From Azospirillum sp. TSA2s (lineage in GTDB: Bacteria; Pseudomonadota; Alphaproteobacteria; Azospirillales; Azospirillaceae), in contig NZ_CP039650.1 in the NCBI RefSeq assembly GCF_004923315.1, forward strand, positions 2,567,501 through 2,631,500: a DNA stretch of 64,000 nt, written 5' to 3'. Made by a program: the position numbers and the translations under genes. This document shows positions 7,388 through 15,199 of this stretch, one piece after another (the stretch's first letter is position 1; each line of letters opens with the position of its first letter). The notes under the pieces were generated by a model that saw only the letters and a list, made by a program, of their open reading frames with translations, did no database searches and had not been told where the DNA came from.

Positions 7388-7986
7388 GTCGCGGCACCGG
7401 CCTTGGCACGAGCGGTGGCGGGCGGCACCGGCACGCCCCCCTTGCCGCCGGTCCTCGCGTCTCCCCGCATGAAGGTCTTCTGGAACCCCAGCTTGAAGGG
7501 GAAGGCGACGTCGCACATCTGCTTCGCCTCGTCGAAACTGGAGGCCCAGACCTCCGCCACGTTGGCGCAGCGCCAGATCGGGTTCACGGGCCCGCGGTCG
7601 CCGGCGGCCCTTGCGGCGGCCGACGCCTTTTCCTGGGTGACGGTGGCGACGAACTTCATCAGGCCGGCCTGCGGGTCGCCGACCTCGTGCACGAACATCG
7701 GCGGCTGCTCGGCCAGGTCGCGGATCTGCTTTTCCGCCTTGCGGATGTCGCTTTCCAGCCGGCTGCGGTCGGAGGACTGGCTGTTGCGGCGCTGAACCAG
7801 CTGGTTGACCCGGTTCTGAAGCTCCTGCGATTCCGCATGCAACACATAGACGCGGTTCTCGATCTGCTCCAGACCGCTGCTCTTTTCCATGATGTTCGGC
7901 AGGAAATCCTTCAGCATCATGGCGACCGGGACGGCGGCCAGCATGATGATGACGATGGCGATCAGGAACAGGGTCGTGTTCGACAT
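7384..7986 (-). CDS. Membrane-anchored coiled-coil protein, hypothetical
   Basis: A 200-residue protein with an N-terminal membrane segment (about residues 5-25, TLFLIAIVIIMLAAVPVAMM), a coiled coil (about 38-92) and a C-terminal domain (about 95-185) with two cysteines (WRCANVAEVW and KQMCDVAFPF). The final tail is Gly/Pro/Ala-rich. It is the first gene of a two-gene unit with the coupled protein at 6833-7387; both share the plan of membrane anchor, coiled coil and globular domain. They are convergent with the ParA-like ATPase gene, separated by a terminator. The function is unknown; co-function with the ATPase is inference only. Confidence 0.65.
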   Translation of the reverse strand: MSNTTLFLIAIVIIMLAAVPVAMMLKDFLPNIMEKSSGLEQIENRVYVLHAESQELQNRVNQLVQRRNSQSSDRSRLESDIRKAEKQIRDLAEQPPMFVHEVGDPQAGLMKFVATVTQEKASAAARAAGDRGPVNPIWRCANVAEVWASSFDEAKQMCDVAFPFKLGFQKTFMRGDARTGGKGGVPVPPATARAKAGAAT

Positions 7987-8149
7987 CCGCCCGCCCGTTC
8001 TCCTACCAAAGCCCGGCCCAAGGCCGGATCATACGACGCGGAAGCTGCACCGGCGCCGTGGAATGAGGATCACCGAACAATCCAGGTCCGTCAACGAATC
8101 GTCACGGCTTGGTTCGAAATTCGACCCAAATGAAACGATTTGCTGCGGT

Positions 8150-9277
8150 TCAGGACAGCGCCATCTCCGCCACCCGTTTCACCGCGTCGCGCACCGGGCC
8201 CGGCCGGCGTTCGTCGCTCAGCGTGGTGAACCAGTGTTCCGGCGGATTGCGGCCGGCGGCGCGGCTCCAGGTCAGGGCGCGCAACACCGCCTCCGCCTCC
8301 GCCGTCGGCTTGATCGCGGGGTCGATGCCGTTCATCACCGCCCAGATCCCGGCCCAGCAGCGCCCGACCGACCAGGGGTTATAGCCGCCGCCGCCCACCA
8401 CCAGCACCCGCGGCGCCAGCGGCAGCAGGGCCGCCACCGCATCCCACAGCGCGCGGTTGGACAGCTCCAGCTGGCTCAGCGGGTCTTCGGCCAGCGCGTC
8501 GGCGCCGGTCTGGATCACCATCGCCTGCGGACGGAAGGCACGGGCCAGCGGCAGCACCGCCGCCTCCATCACATGCTCCATCTCGCTGTCGTTGAAGCCC
8601 GGCGGCACCGGCAGGTTGCGGGCCATGCCGCCGGCGCGATCCTCCGCCTTGCCGGTGTAGGGCCAGCGACCATCCTCGTGGATGGAGATCGTCAGAACCC
8701 GATCGTCGTCGGCGAAGGCCTCCTCCACCCCATCGCCATGGTGGGCGTCCAGATCGACGTAGAGCACCCGCTCCAGCCCGTGGTCCAGCAATTCCAGGAT
8801 GCCCAGCACCGGCGCGTTGAAATAGCAGAAGCCGCTTGCCCGATCGCGCCGCGCATGGTGGGTCCCTGCCGCCGGCGCATAGACCAGACCGGCCGGCCGG
8901 TCGCCCAGGATCCGGGCCGCCTGCAAGGCCGATCCACTGCTGTGGGCCGGCCGCCGGTACATCTCGGCGAAGATCGGATTCTCCAGCTTGCCGAGATTGT
9001 GGCGGGCGGCAGTGGCTTCATCCACCCGCTGTTCGGCTTCCGCCCGTTTCAGCGCCGCGATGTAATCGGCGGTGTGGAAGCGCGCCAGTTCCCGTTCGCT
9101 CGCCACATGGGTGTCGAGATAGACCTCGTCCGGCAGCCAGCCCATGGCGCGGCTGAGGTCGATGGCGGTCGAGACGCGCGGGATCGCCAGCGGATGTTTC
9201 GGCCCATAGGTCGAGCCGCGATAAATCTCGCCGCCGATGAACAGCGGGGTGCGGAGGGGCGTGGTCAGGGCTGGCAC
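8150..9277 (-). CDS. Histone deacetylase-family (AcuC/HDAC-like) zinc hydrolase
   Basis: A 375-residue arginase/deacetylase-fold protein of usual family length. The active-site elements are visible in order: GTHHARRDRASGFCYFN (paired His), YVDLDAHHGDG (Asp and His zinc ligands), TGADALAEDPLS (second Asp ligand) and the tyrosine loop GGGGYNPW. Bacterial members remove acetyl groups from acetyl-CoA synthetase (AcuC), polyamines or other amides; which applies here cannot be told. No acuA or acs is adjacent. The start is uncertain: a GTG at 9277 fits family alignments and avoids a long odd N-terminal extension, but its ribosome site is poor; the next in-frame ATG upstream is at 9364. Confidence 0.88.
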   Translation of the reverse strand: MPALTTPLRTPLFIGGEIYRGSTYGPKHPLAIPRVSTAIDLSRAMGWLPDEVYLDTHVASERELARFHTADYIAALKRAEAEQRVDEATAARHNLGKLENPIFAEMYRRPAHSSGSALQAARILGDRPAGLVYAPAAGTHHARRDRASGFCYFNAPVLGILELLDHGLERVLYVDLDAHHGDGVEEAFADDDRVLTISIHEDGRWPYTGKAEDRAGGMARNLPVPPGFNDSEMEHVMEAAVLPLARAFRPQAMVIQTGADALAEDPLSQLELSNRALWDAVAALLPLAPRVLVVGGGGYNPWSVGRCWAGIWAVMNGIDPAIKPTAEAEAVLRALTWSRAAGRNPPEHWFTTLSDERRPGPVRDAVKRVAEMALS

Positions 9278-9429
9278 TCCATGATGCCCGCCAGAAACTA
9301 GGCGCGGCCACGCTCCGGTCAAGCGCCCGCTTCCAGGCGCCGGCTTCCACCTACCGGCTTCCACGGGCCGGAACTCCGATCCGGCAATGCTTGCGGTCGC
9401 GGATCGTCCGCGCCTATAGTCGCCGCCTT

Positions 9430-9516
9430 CACTGGGGGGAGCCGATGGGCGGCTGAGAGGTCCTGTTGCGGGACGACCCCTGGAACCTGATCCGGTTCAT
9501 GCCGGCGTAGGGATCA
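9430..9516 (+). ncRNA. TPP riboswitch (THI element)
   Basis: The conserved THI-box core is present: CTGAGA at 9453-9458, a variable P3 hairpin (GGTCCTGTTGCGGGACGACC), then the second core from ACCTGATC through GGTTCATGCCGGCGTAGGGA (9485-9513). It lies ~42 bases before thiZ and should lower expression of the transporter when thiamine pyrophosphate is plentiful. The purine-rich start of thiZ suggests control of translation or an early terminator; no clear terminator hairpin was identified. Confidence 0.93.
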
Positions 9517-9557
9517 GTGATGCGGGACCGCACCCACTCCTTTTCCGCCAGAATGAC

Positions 9558-10298
9558 ATGCTTGCGATGACGCCGCTTTCGGTGACGATCTCGCGCGCCC
9601 GGCTGACCTATGGCGGCACGCTGCTGTTCTCCGACCTGACGCTGGAACTGCCGGCCGGCCGGACCACCTGCCTGCTGGGACCGAGCGGCGTCGGCAAGAC
9701 CACCCTGCTGCGCATCCTCGCCGGTCTCGCCGAACCGGAACCGCCGACGCAAGTCGTTACCGGCGATGGGCAACCGCTGGCCGGCCGCATCGCCTACATG
9801 GCGCAGCAGGACCTTCTGCTGCCCTGGCTGACCGTCCTCGACAATGTCCTGCTCGGCGACCGGCTGCGCCATCGCCGGCCCGGCCCGGCGCGGGTGGAGC
9901 AGGCCCGCGCATTGCTCGACCGCGTCGGTCTGGCGGGGCGGGAACGCGACCGCCCGGCCGCCCTGTCCGGCGGGCAGCGGCAGCGGGTGGCGCTGGCCCG
10001 CACGCTGATGGAGGACAAGCCGCTGGTTCTGATGGACGAGCCCTTCTCCGCGCTCGACGCCATCACCCGGCTGCGGCTGCAGGAAACGGCGGCGGAGACG
10101 CTTGCCGGCCGCACCGTCCTGATGGTCACCCACGACCCGCTGGAGGCGCTGCGCATCGGCGACCGCCTGCATGTGATGACCGGCCGTCCCGCCGTGATGG
10201 GGCCGGCGCTGGAGCCGTCGGGCCCGGTGCCGCGCCGTGTCGACGATCCCGGCCTGCTGGCCCATCAGGCCGAGCTGCTGCGTAGGCTGGCGGAATGA
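9558..10298 (+). CDS. thiZ: ABC transporter ATPase for thiamine pyrimidine precursor
   Basis: A 246-residue ABC ATPase of the nitrate/taurine/ThiZ group. Walker A is GPSGVGKTT (41-49), the signature is LSGGQRQRVALAR, and Walker B is LVLMDEPFSALD followed by an H-loop VTHDPLEAL. It is the first gene after the TPP riboswitch and is followed by permease and binding-protein genes, which together define a thiXYZ-type importer of hydroxymethylpyrimidine or its formylamino precursor. The stop overlaps the thiX start (ATGA). The start at 9558 has a weak ribosome site; Met4 is an alternative. The name rests on riboswitch context plus the gene set. Confidence 0.88.
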   Translation: MLAMTPLSVTISRARLTYGGTLLFSDLTLELPAGRTTCLLGPSGVGKTTLLRILAGLAEPEPPTQVVTGDGQPLAGRIAYMAQQDLLLPWLTVLDNVLLGDRLRHRRPGPARVEQARALLDRVGLAGRERDRPAALSGGQRQRVALARTLMEDKPLVLMDEPFSALDAITRLRLQETAAETLAGRTVLMVTHDPLEALRIGDRLHVMTGRPAVMGPALEPSGPVPRRVDDPGLLAHQAELLRRLAE

Positions 10299-11062
10299 AG
10301 GCGCTGCTGCGCGCCCTGGTCACCCTGCTGGTGCTGGTCGCCGGCTGGCAGGCGCTGGTCTGGGCCACCGGCCTGCCGCGTTACCTGCTGCCCAGCCCGC
10401 TGGCGGTGGCCGACGCGATGCAGCGACAGGCGCCCCTGTTGCTGACCCACGGCCTGACCACCCTGTCGGAGATCCTGATCGGGCTGGTGGCCGGCGTGGC
10501 GCTGGGCGGGGTCAGTGCGTTGCTGCTGGCGCGCTTCCGCACCGCCCGGCGCTGGCTGATGCCGCTGCTTCTGGTCAGTCAGGCGATTCCGGTCTTCGCC
10601 CTGGCGCCGCTGCTGGTCCTGTGGCTGGGCTACGGCATGGCCTCCAAAATCGCCATGGCGGTGCTGGTCATCTATTTCCCGGTGACGACCGCGCTGTTCG
10701 ACGGGTTGCGGCGCACCGATCCCGGCTGGCTCGACCTTGCCCGCACCATGGGAGCCTCCCCCGCCGCCATCCTGTGGAGCATCCGCCTGCCGGCCGCCCT
10801 GCCCGCCTTCTGGTCCGGCGTGCGCGTCGCCGCCGCGGTGGCGCCGATCGGCGCGGTGATCGGCGAGTGGGTGGGGTCGTCCTCCGGCCTCGGCTACCTG
10901 ATGCTGCACGCCAACGCCCGCATGCAGATCGACCTTCTGTTCGCCGCCGTGCTGGTGCTGGGGCTGTTCGCGGTGACGCTGTACGCCGCCGTCGATGCGC
11001 TGGCCCGCCGCGCCCTGCCCTGGCAACCCGATACCCAACCTGCCGAAGACGCCAACCCTTAA
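10295..11062 (+). CDS. thiX: ABC transporter permease for thiamine pyrimidine precursor
   Basis: A 255-residue inner-membrane permease of the BPD_transp_1 family with about six hydrophobic segments. The cytoplasmic coupling loop is visible as DLARTMGASPAAILWSIRLP (an EAA-loop variant), which contacts the ATPase. The N-terminus LLVLVAGWQALVWATGLPRY-LP-P fits the SsuC/ThiX group. It overlaps thiZ by four bases and is followed after 32 bases by the binding-protein gene, so all three are one operon under the upstream TPP riboswitch. Confidence 0.88.
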   Translation: MKALLRALVTLLVLVAGWQALVWATGLPRYLLPSPLAVADAMQRQAPLLLTHGLTTLSEILIGLVAGVALGGVSALLLARFRTARRWLMPLLLVSQAIPVFALAPLLVLWLGYGMASKIAMAVLVIYFPVTTALFDGLRRTDPGWLDLARTMGASPAAILWSIRLPAALPAFWSGVRVAAAVAPIGAVIGEWVGSSSGLGYLMLHANARMQIDLLFAAVLVLGLFAVTLYAAVDALARRALPWQPDTQPAEDANP

Positions 11063-11094
11063 GCCGCCAACCCTCGAAGGGGGAGAGACACCCG

Positions 11095-12051
11095 ATGAAG
11101 CACCTGCCGATGAAACACCTAATTGGCGCCGGCCTGATGGCCGCCAGCCTGATGACCTCGCTTCCGGCCCTGGCCCAGGACAAGCTGTCCGTGATGCTGG
11201 ACTGGTTCGTCAATCCCGACCATGCCCCGCTGGTGGTGGCGCAGGAGAAGGGCTTCTTCAAGGATGCCGGGCTGGACGTGACGCTGACCGCCCCGGCCGA
11301 CCCCAACGATCCGCCGAAGCTGGTCGCCGCCGGCGGCACCGACATCGCCGTCTCCTACCAGCCGCAGCTGATCCTGCAGGTGGACGAGGGGCTGCCGCTG
11401 GTCCGCATCGGCACGCTGGTGTCGACGCCGCTGAACTCCGTCGTCGTGCTGCGCGACGGGCCGGTGAAGACGCTGAAGGACCTGAAGGGCCGCAAGGTCG
11501 GCTACTCGATCGCCGGCTTCGAGGACGCCCTGCTCGGCGCCATGCTGGAGAAGCAGGGACTGACTCTGAAGGACGTCGAGCTGGTGAACGTCAACTTCTC
11601 GCTCTCGCCGTCGCTGCTGTCGGGACAGGTCGATGCCGTGATCGGCGCCTTCCGCAATTTCGAACTGAACCAGATGGAGATCGAGAAGCATCCCGGCCGT
11701 GCCTTCTACCCGGAGGAGGAGGGTGTCCCTCCCTATGACGAGCTGGTCCTGGTCGCCCACAAGGACAAGGCGAACGACCCGCGCTTCAAGCGCTTCCTGG
11801 CGGCGGTGGAACGGGCGACGCTCTACATTCTGAACCATCCGGAGGAGTCGCAGGCCGCCTTCGTCAAGGGCCGGCCGGAGCTGAACGACGAGCTGAACCG
11901 CCGCGCCTGGGCCGACACCCTGCCGCGCTTCTCCCACAGCCCGGCGGCGCTGGATGCCGAGCGCTACACCCGTTTCGCCGAGTTCCTGAAGGCGCGCGGC
12001 CTGATCAAGGCGGTGGCGCCGCTCGACCGCTATGCGGTGGTGGTGAAGTAG
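11095..12051 (+). CDS. thiY: Periplasmic binding protein for thiamine pyrimidine precursor
   Basis: A 318-residue NMT1/THI5-like solute-binding protein. A signal peptide covers about residues 1-25 (basic start, LIGAGLMAASLMTSLPALAQD). The mature start LSVMLDWFVNPDHAPL is diagnostic of THI5/ThiY proteins, and GTDIAVSYQP and GRKVGYSIAGFEDALL are typical binding-fold elements. In characterised bacteria ThiY binds formylaminopyrimidine for salvage into thiamine. AAGGGGGAGAG precedes the ATG at 11095. Third gene of the riboswitch-controlled thiZXY operon. Confidence 0.9.
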   Translation: MKHLPMKHLIGAGLMAASLMTSLPALAQDKLSVMLDWFVNPDHAPLVVAQEKGFFKDAGLDVTLTAPADPNDPPKLVAAGGTDIAVSYQPQLILQVDEGLPLVRIGTLVSTPLNSVVVLRDGPVKTLKDLKGRKVGYSIAGFEDALLGAMLEKQGLTLKDVELVNVNFSLSPSLLSGQVDAVIGAFRNFELNQMEIEKHPGRAFYPEEEGVPPYDELVLVAHKDKANDPRFKRFLAAVERATLYILNHPEESQAAFVKGRPELNDELNRRAWADTLPRFSHSPAALDAERYTRFAEFLKARGLIKAVAPLDRYAVVVK

Positions 12052-12082
12052 CACCGTCCGCTTGCAGACATTGCCATTCGCC

Positions 12083-12120
12083 CCGGCGGAGCGTTATCTG
12101 ACAGGAAAGCGCTCCGCCGG
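12083..12120. terminator. Hairpin after thiY, probable terminator
   Basis: A perfect 11-base stem (CCGGCGGAGCG at 12083-12093 with 12110-12120) and a 16-base loop, 31 bases after the thiY stop. There is no T tract, so it may instead slow or protect RNA ends; termination is likely but not certain. Confidence 0.5.
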
Positions 12121-12173
12121 CCGACTGTCGAGCCAATGGCGGGCCAAAGCATAAGATTGGGAGACGCGAGGGC

Positions 12174-13001
12174 ATGCCGATCAAGACCATCCTGCTGCAC
12201 ATGGCCAACGACGACGCCTACGCCAGCCGTCTGGCGGTGGCCGCTGCCCTGGCCAAGCGCTTCTCCGCCCATATCCAGGCTCTCTACATCGCCACCCCGG
12301 TGTCGATGCCGGCGGGCGCCACCGGCCGCGCCGCCTCCTATGGATTCATGGCGGAGGCCACCGCCATCGCCCACGAGAATGCCGAACGCATCGAGCGGGA
12401 GGTGCGTCAGGCGCTCGACGGCCTGTCCTTCGACTGGACGATCGAAGAGGGCGATCACGTCGAATTGCTGGCGGAGCGGGCGTCCTACGCCGATCTGGTC
12501 GTGGTGGCGCAGTCGGCCGCGGTGCGGGCCGGCGAACGGGTGTCGCTGCACCACATTCCCGACCGCCTGCCGCTGGAGACCCCCACCCCGGTGCTGGTTC
12601 TGCCGCCGAAGCAGCCGGCCGCGGCCCCGATCGGCCGCCATGTGCTGGTCGCCTGGAAGAACAGCCCGGAATCGGCCCGCGCCGTCCGCGCCGCCATGCC
12701 TTTCCTGGAAGCGGCGGATTCCGTCACCGTCCTGTCGGTCGAGCCGCCGGGCCAGCACAGCAACGATGCCGCCGATCTGGTTGACTGGCTGCACCGTCAC
12801 GGCATCGCCGCCCGCCCGCAGTCGGTCATCGCGTCGGGTGGCGAGGTCGGCGACATGATCCTGTCCTGCTGCGGCGATCAGGGCGCCGACCTGCTGGTGA
12901 TGGGCGCCTATGGCCATTCCCGTCTGCGCGAACTGGTGCTGGGTGGCGCGACCCGCACGGTGCTGGATGGGCTGACCCTGCCGGCACTGCTGACGCATTG
13001 A
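12174..13001 (+). CDS. Tandem-domain universal stress protein (UspA family)
   Basis: A 275-residue cytoplasmic protein with two Usp domains (about 1-145 and 155-275). The second keeps the ATP-binding signature GAYGHSRLRELVLGG near the C-terminus, whereas the first domain lacks it, the usual asymmetry in tandem Usp proteins. The chosen ATG follows GGGAG at a suitable distance. It stands alone between the thi operon hairpin and a repeat region. Usp proteins are often induced by starvation or redox stress; no regulatory site was recognised here. Confidence 0.9.
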   Translation: MPIKTILLHMANDDAYASRLAVAAALAKRFSAHIQALYIATPVSMPAGATGRAASYGFMAEATAIAHENAERIEREVRQALDGLSFDWTIEEGDHVELLAERASYADLVVVAQSAAVRAGERVSLHHIPDRLPLETPTPVLVLPPKQPAAAPIGRHVLVAWKNSPESARAVRAAMPFLEAADSVTVLSVEPPGQHSNDAADLVDWLHRHGIAARPQSVIASGGEVGDMILSCCGDQGADLLVMGAYGHSRLRELVLGGATRTVLDGLTLPALLTH

Positions 13002-13031
13002 GGTGCTGCGGGGAGGATGGTTGCAGCGGAT

Positions 13032-13154
13032 GCCCCCTCCCTATCCCTCCCCCTCTTCGAGGGAGAGGGGATTGAATGCTTGTCAGCCTGACGCTCTGCA
13101 AAGGATAGGCGGAGTTCCCTCTCCCGCAAAGCGGGGGAGGGTTAGGGAGGGGGC
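13032..13154. repeat. Intergenic inverted pair of GC-rich dispersed repeat
   Basis: Two facing copies of a sequence like GCCCCCTCCCTA-CCCTCCCCC (13032-13071 and the reverse complement at 13115-13154), each with a small internal hairpin (CCCTCTTCGAGGGAGAGGG on the left, CTCCCGCAAAGCGGGGGAG on the right). The element fills the gap between the convergent usp and inositol-phosphatase genes. Related CCCTCTCCCC-rich sequence occurs at 51585-51783. Confidence 0.8.
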
Positions 13155-13180
13155 AATCAGCACCTCCCTAACCAATCTAT

Positions 13181-13993
13181 TCACCCAAAAAGCTGCCCGT
13201 GCAGCGCCTGCCAGCTGTCGCGGTCGGGCGCCAGCAGGATGCTCCCTTTGAGCAGCCCCGGCCGGTAAGGCGTGCCGTCGATCAGCGCCGAATAACCGCC
13301 GGCCTCCGCATGCATCAGCACGCCGGCCGCATGATCCCACGGCATCAGCCGGTGATAGAGCGAGTAATGCGCCCGCCCCTCCAGCAGCCGCAGATACTCC
13401 TGCGCGGCGCTCGACAGGCAGGCGCGCTCGCCCAGCCCGGCGCTGCGCTCCTCCAACTGCCGCCCCATCTCCTCGGCGCAGAACCGCGTCGACAGCGCGC
13501 CGACCATCTGCGGCAACGGCACGGCCGGCGCGACATGGACGCGGCTGCCGTTCAGCCGGGTGCCCTGCCCCTTTACCGCCGTCGCCATCCGGCCATCGAC
13601 CGGATCGTGGATCCAACCGGCGACCGTCTCGCCCTTCCAGGCAAGCGCCACGATCACCGCGAACATCGGCCGGCCTTGGGCGAAATTGATGGTGCCGTCC
13701 ACCGGATCGATGATCCACACCGGATCGTCGCCATGGATGCGGTCGAGCACACGCTCGTCCTCCGACGCGGCCTCTTCGCCGATGACGCGACTGCCCGGCA
13801 CCAGGGTGGACAGCGCCGGGGTCAAGGCCCGCTCCGCCGCCTCGTCCGCCAGCGTGACGAGGTCGGTCGGGCCGGTCTTCTGCCGGATGCCTGATGCGTC
13901 CAGCTTTTGGAAATACTGCATGATCTCCGTCCGTGCGACGGAGCGGATCAGGTCGGAAACCTGGTCGATGTCGGGAAGCGGGAAACCCGTCAT
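13181..13993 (-). CDS. Inositol monophosphatase family protein
   Basis: A 270-residue Mg-dependent phosphatase. The metal-binding motifs are all visible: GEEA, the core WIIDPVDGTINF, and the late WDHAAGVLM motif. These coordinate two or three metal ions and the substrate phosphate in the family, which includes inositol monophosphatase, fructose-bisphosphatase-like and CysQ enzymes. The N-terminal DLVTLADEAAE fits the IMPase group rather than CysQ (a separate CysQ lies at 48491). The substrate is not certain. The ATG at 13993 gives a normal length. Confidence 0.88.
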   Translation of the reverse strand: MTGFPLPDIDQVSDLIRSVARTEIMQYFQKLDASGIRQKTGPTDLVTLADEAAERALTPALSTLVPGSRVIGEEAASEDERVLDRIHGDDPVWIIDPVDGTINFAQGRPMFAVIVALAWKGETVAGWIHDPVDGRMATAVKGQGTRLNGSRVHVAPAVPLPQMVGALSTRFCAEEMGRQLEERSAGLGERACLSSAAQEYLRLLEGRAHYSLYHRLMPWDHAAGVLMHAEAGGYSALIDGTPYRPGLLKGSILLAPDRDSWQALHGQLFG

Positions 13994-14030
13994 GGTCGGA
14001 AGGTTCCTGATGGCTTGAGGTGATGGCGGT

Positions 14031-14642
14031 TCAGCGCCTCGCCGCCGGCGTTTTGCCGGGGACGCTGTCCAGTTTCAACGTGGGATCGCCGCCCTTCGGG
14101 TCGGTCAGCAGAACCCTGCCGTCCAGCCCGCTGTCCTTCAGCGCCTTCGACAGCGCATCGAAGGTGGCGCGGTCGGCGGCGGCTGCGGCGGCTTCCTTGG
14201 CGGCATCGGGCGGCGGTGGCGGCACCGGGCCGCCCTGTGCCGGCTCACGCGGCGCTTTGGGGTCGGGCGGTGGCGGTGGAGGTGGGGTGCCCGCGGTTTC
14301 CTTCTCCGGTTCCGGAGGGGGCGGAGGCGGCGGTTGCCACAGGCGGAAGCAGTCGGTGAAGGCCTGCTGCTTGCAATCCTTCAACAGCTCCGCAGCGTCC
14401 GGCGCAACGACCAGTGGTTCGTCGGGCGCCAACGGCAAGGGCTTCGGCGGCGGGGGAAGCGGATCCTCGGGCGGCACCGCCGGCTCCTCGACAAAGCCCG
14501 GCGGCAGAGGCATTCCGTACCGCACCGGCTCGGCCGCCACGGACTGGGCGACTGCCAGAAGCAACGGCAGTGCCGGGATCAGCAGTGCCGGGAATAGGCG
14601 GCCGGCGCCGATCAGGACGGTACGGGAAGGGGAACGGAGCAC
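14031..14642 (-). CDS. Proline-rich exported protein, hypothetical
   Basis: A 203-residue protein of unknown function with a likely signal peptide (about residues 1-38, ending SVAAEP). Several poly-proline runs follow (for example PPPPKP, QPPPPPPPEPE, TPPPPPPPDPK and PPPPPDAAKE), with a short less biased segment DAAELLKDCKQQAFTDCFRLW holding two cysteines. The C-terminal ~50 residues (ATFDALSKALKDSGLDGRVLL) look foldable. The start is GTG at 14642 with a weak ribosome site. It may be a periplasm-spanning linker protein. No family was recognised. Confidence 0.55.
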   Translation of the reverse strand: MLRSPSRTVLIGAGRLFPALLIPALPLLLAVAQSVAAEPVRYGMPLPPGFVEEPAVPPEDPLPPPPKPLPLAPDEPLVVAPDAAELLKDCKQQAFTDCFRLWQPPPPPPPEPEKETAGTPPPPPPPDPKAPREPAQGGPVPPPPPDAAKEAAAAAADRATFDALSKALKDSGLDGRVLLTDPKGGDPTLKLDSVPGKTPAARR

Positions 14643-14726
14643 GACGGGACCGCGGCGATGGCGAACGGCCCATTATGGCCCGCCATCGCCCGCGCCGTCA
14701 TCCCTCAAGCATGTGTCAAATCACCG

Positions 14727-15035
14727 TCAGGCCGCGGCGCGGTGGTCGTGATGAGGATCGTGGCGGGTTCCGCCCGTGAAACCGCCATAGCCCCAGGCAG
14801 CCAGCTCACGGCAGATTGCTTCGATCTTCGCGGCCTCTTCGGCATTCGGCTCCCGCTGGGCGGCGGATTCGATCAGTCGCATCAGGGTCGCACGGCCTTC
14901 GGGGGTGCGCGAAAGCTCCTGCAACCGCAGCAGCGCCGCACCCGGCGGCAGCTTCTCCTGACGGGCGACGATAGCAACCTGATCGGCGAGGAAAGCCGTG
15001 ATCGAAAAGCACGACGGATCGGTTTGCAACCGCAT
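14727..15035 (-). CDS. Small hypothetical protein
   Basis: A 102-residue, mostly helical soluble protein (CFSITAFLADQVAIVARQEK, then LPPGAALLRLQELSRTPEG) with a His-rich tail (TRHDPHHDHRAAA). The ATG at 15035 has a near-perfect AGGAGG ribosome site eight bases upstream, so it is very likely expressed. The tail might bind metal, but this is only suggested by composition. No family was recognised. Confidence 0.7.
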   Translation of the reverse strand: MRLQTDPSCFSITAFLADQVAIVARQEKLPPGAALLRLQELSRTPEGRATLMRLIESAAQREPNAEEAAKIEAICRELAAWGYGGFTGGTRHDPHHDHRAAA

Positions 15036-15199
15036 TGGCAGTCCTCCTGATGGGGGAGCGCACTGCTCCGTTCCCATAATCGGGCGCCAACGGGGAAATA
15101 ACCACGCCGCATTCGTCGTAAGACCGGAGTGGGGTGCAACAGGTCATAGACCCGGTGTCGCACCCCCTTCCTTCGGCCAGGAGTACAGGCTCACGCCGC

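Noticed and set aside
8111..8126. T-arm-like sequence GGTTCGAAATTCGACC suggesting a tRNA
   Set aside because: No acceptor stem, anticodon arm or D-arm could be built around it on either strand.
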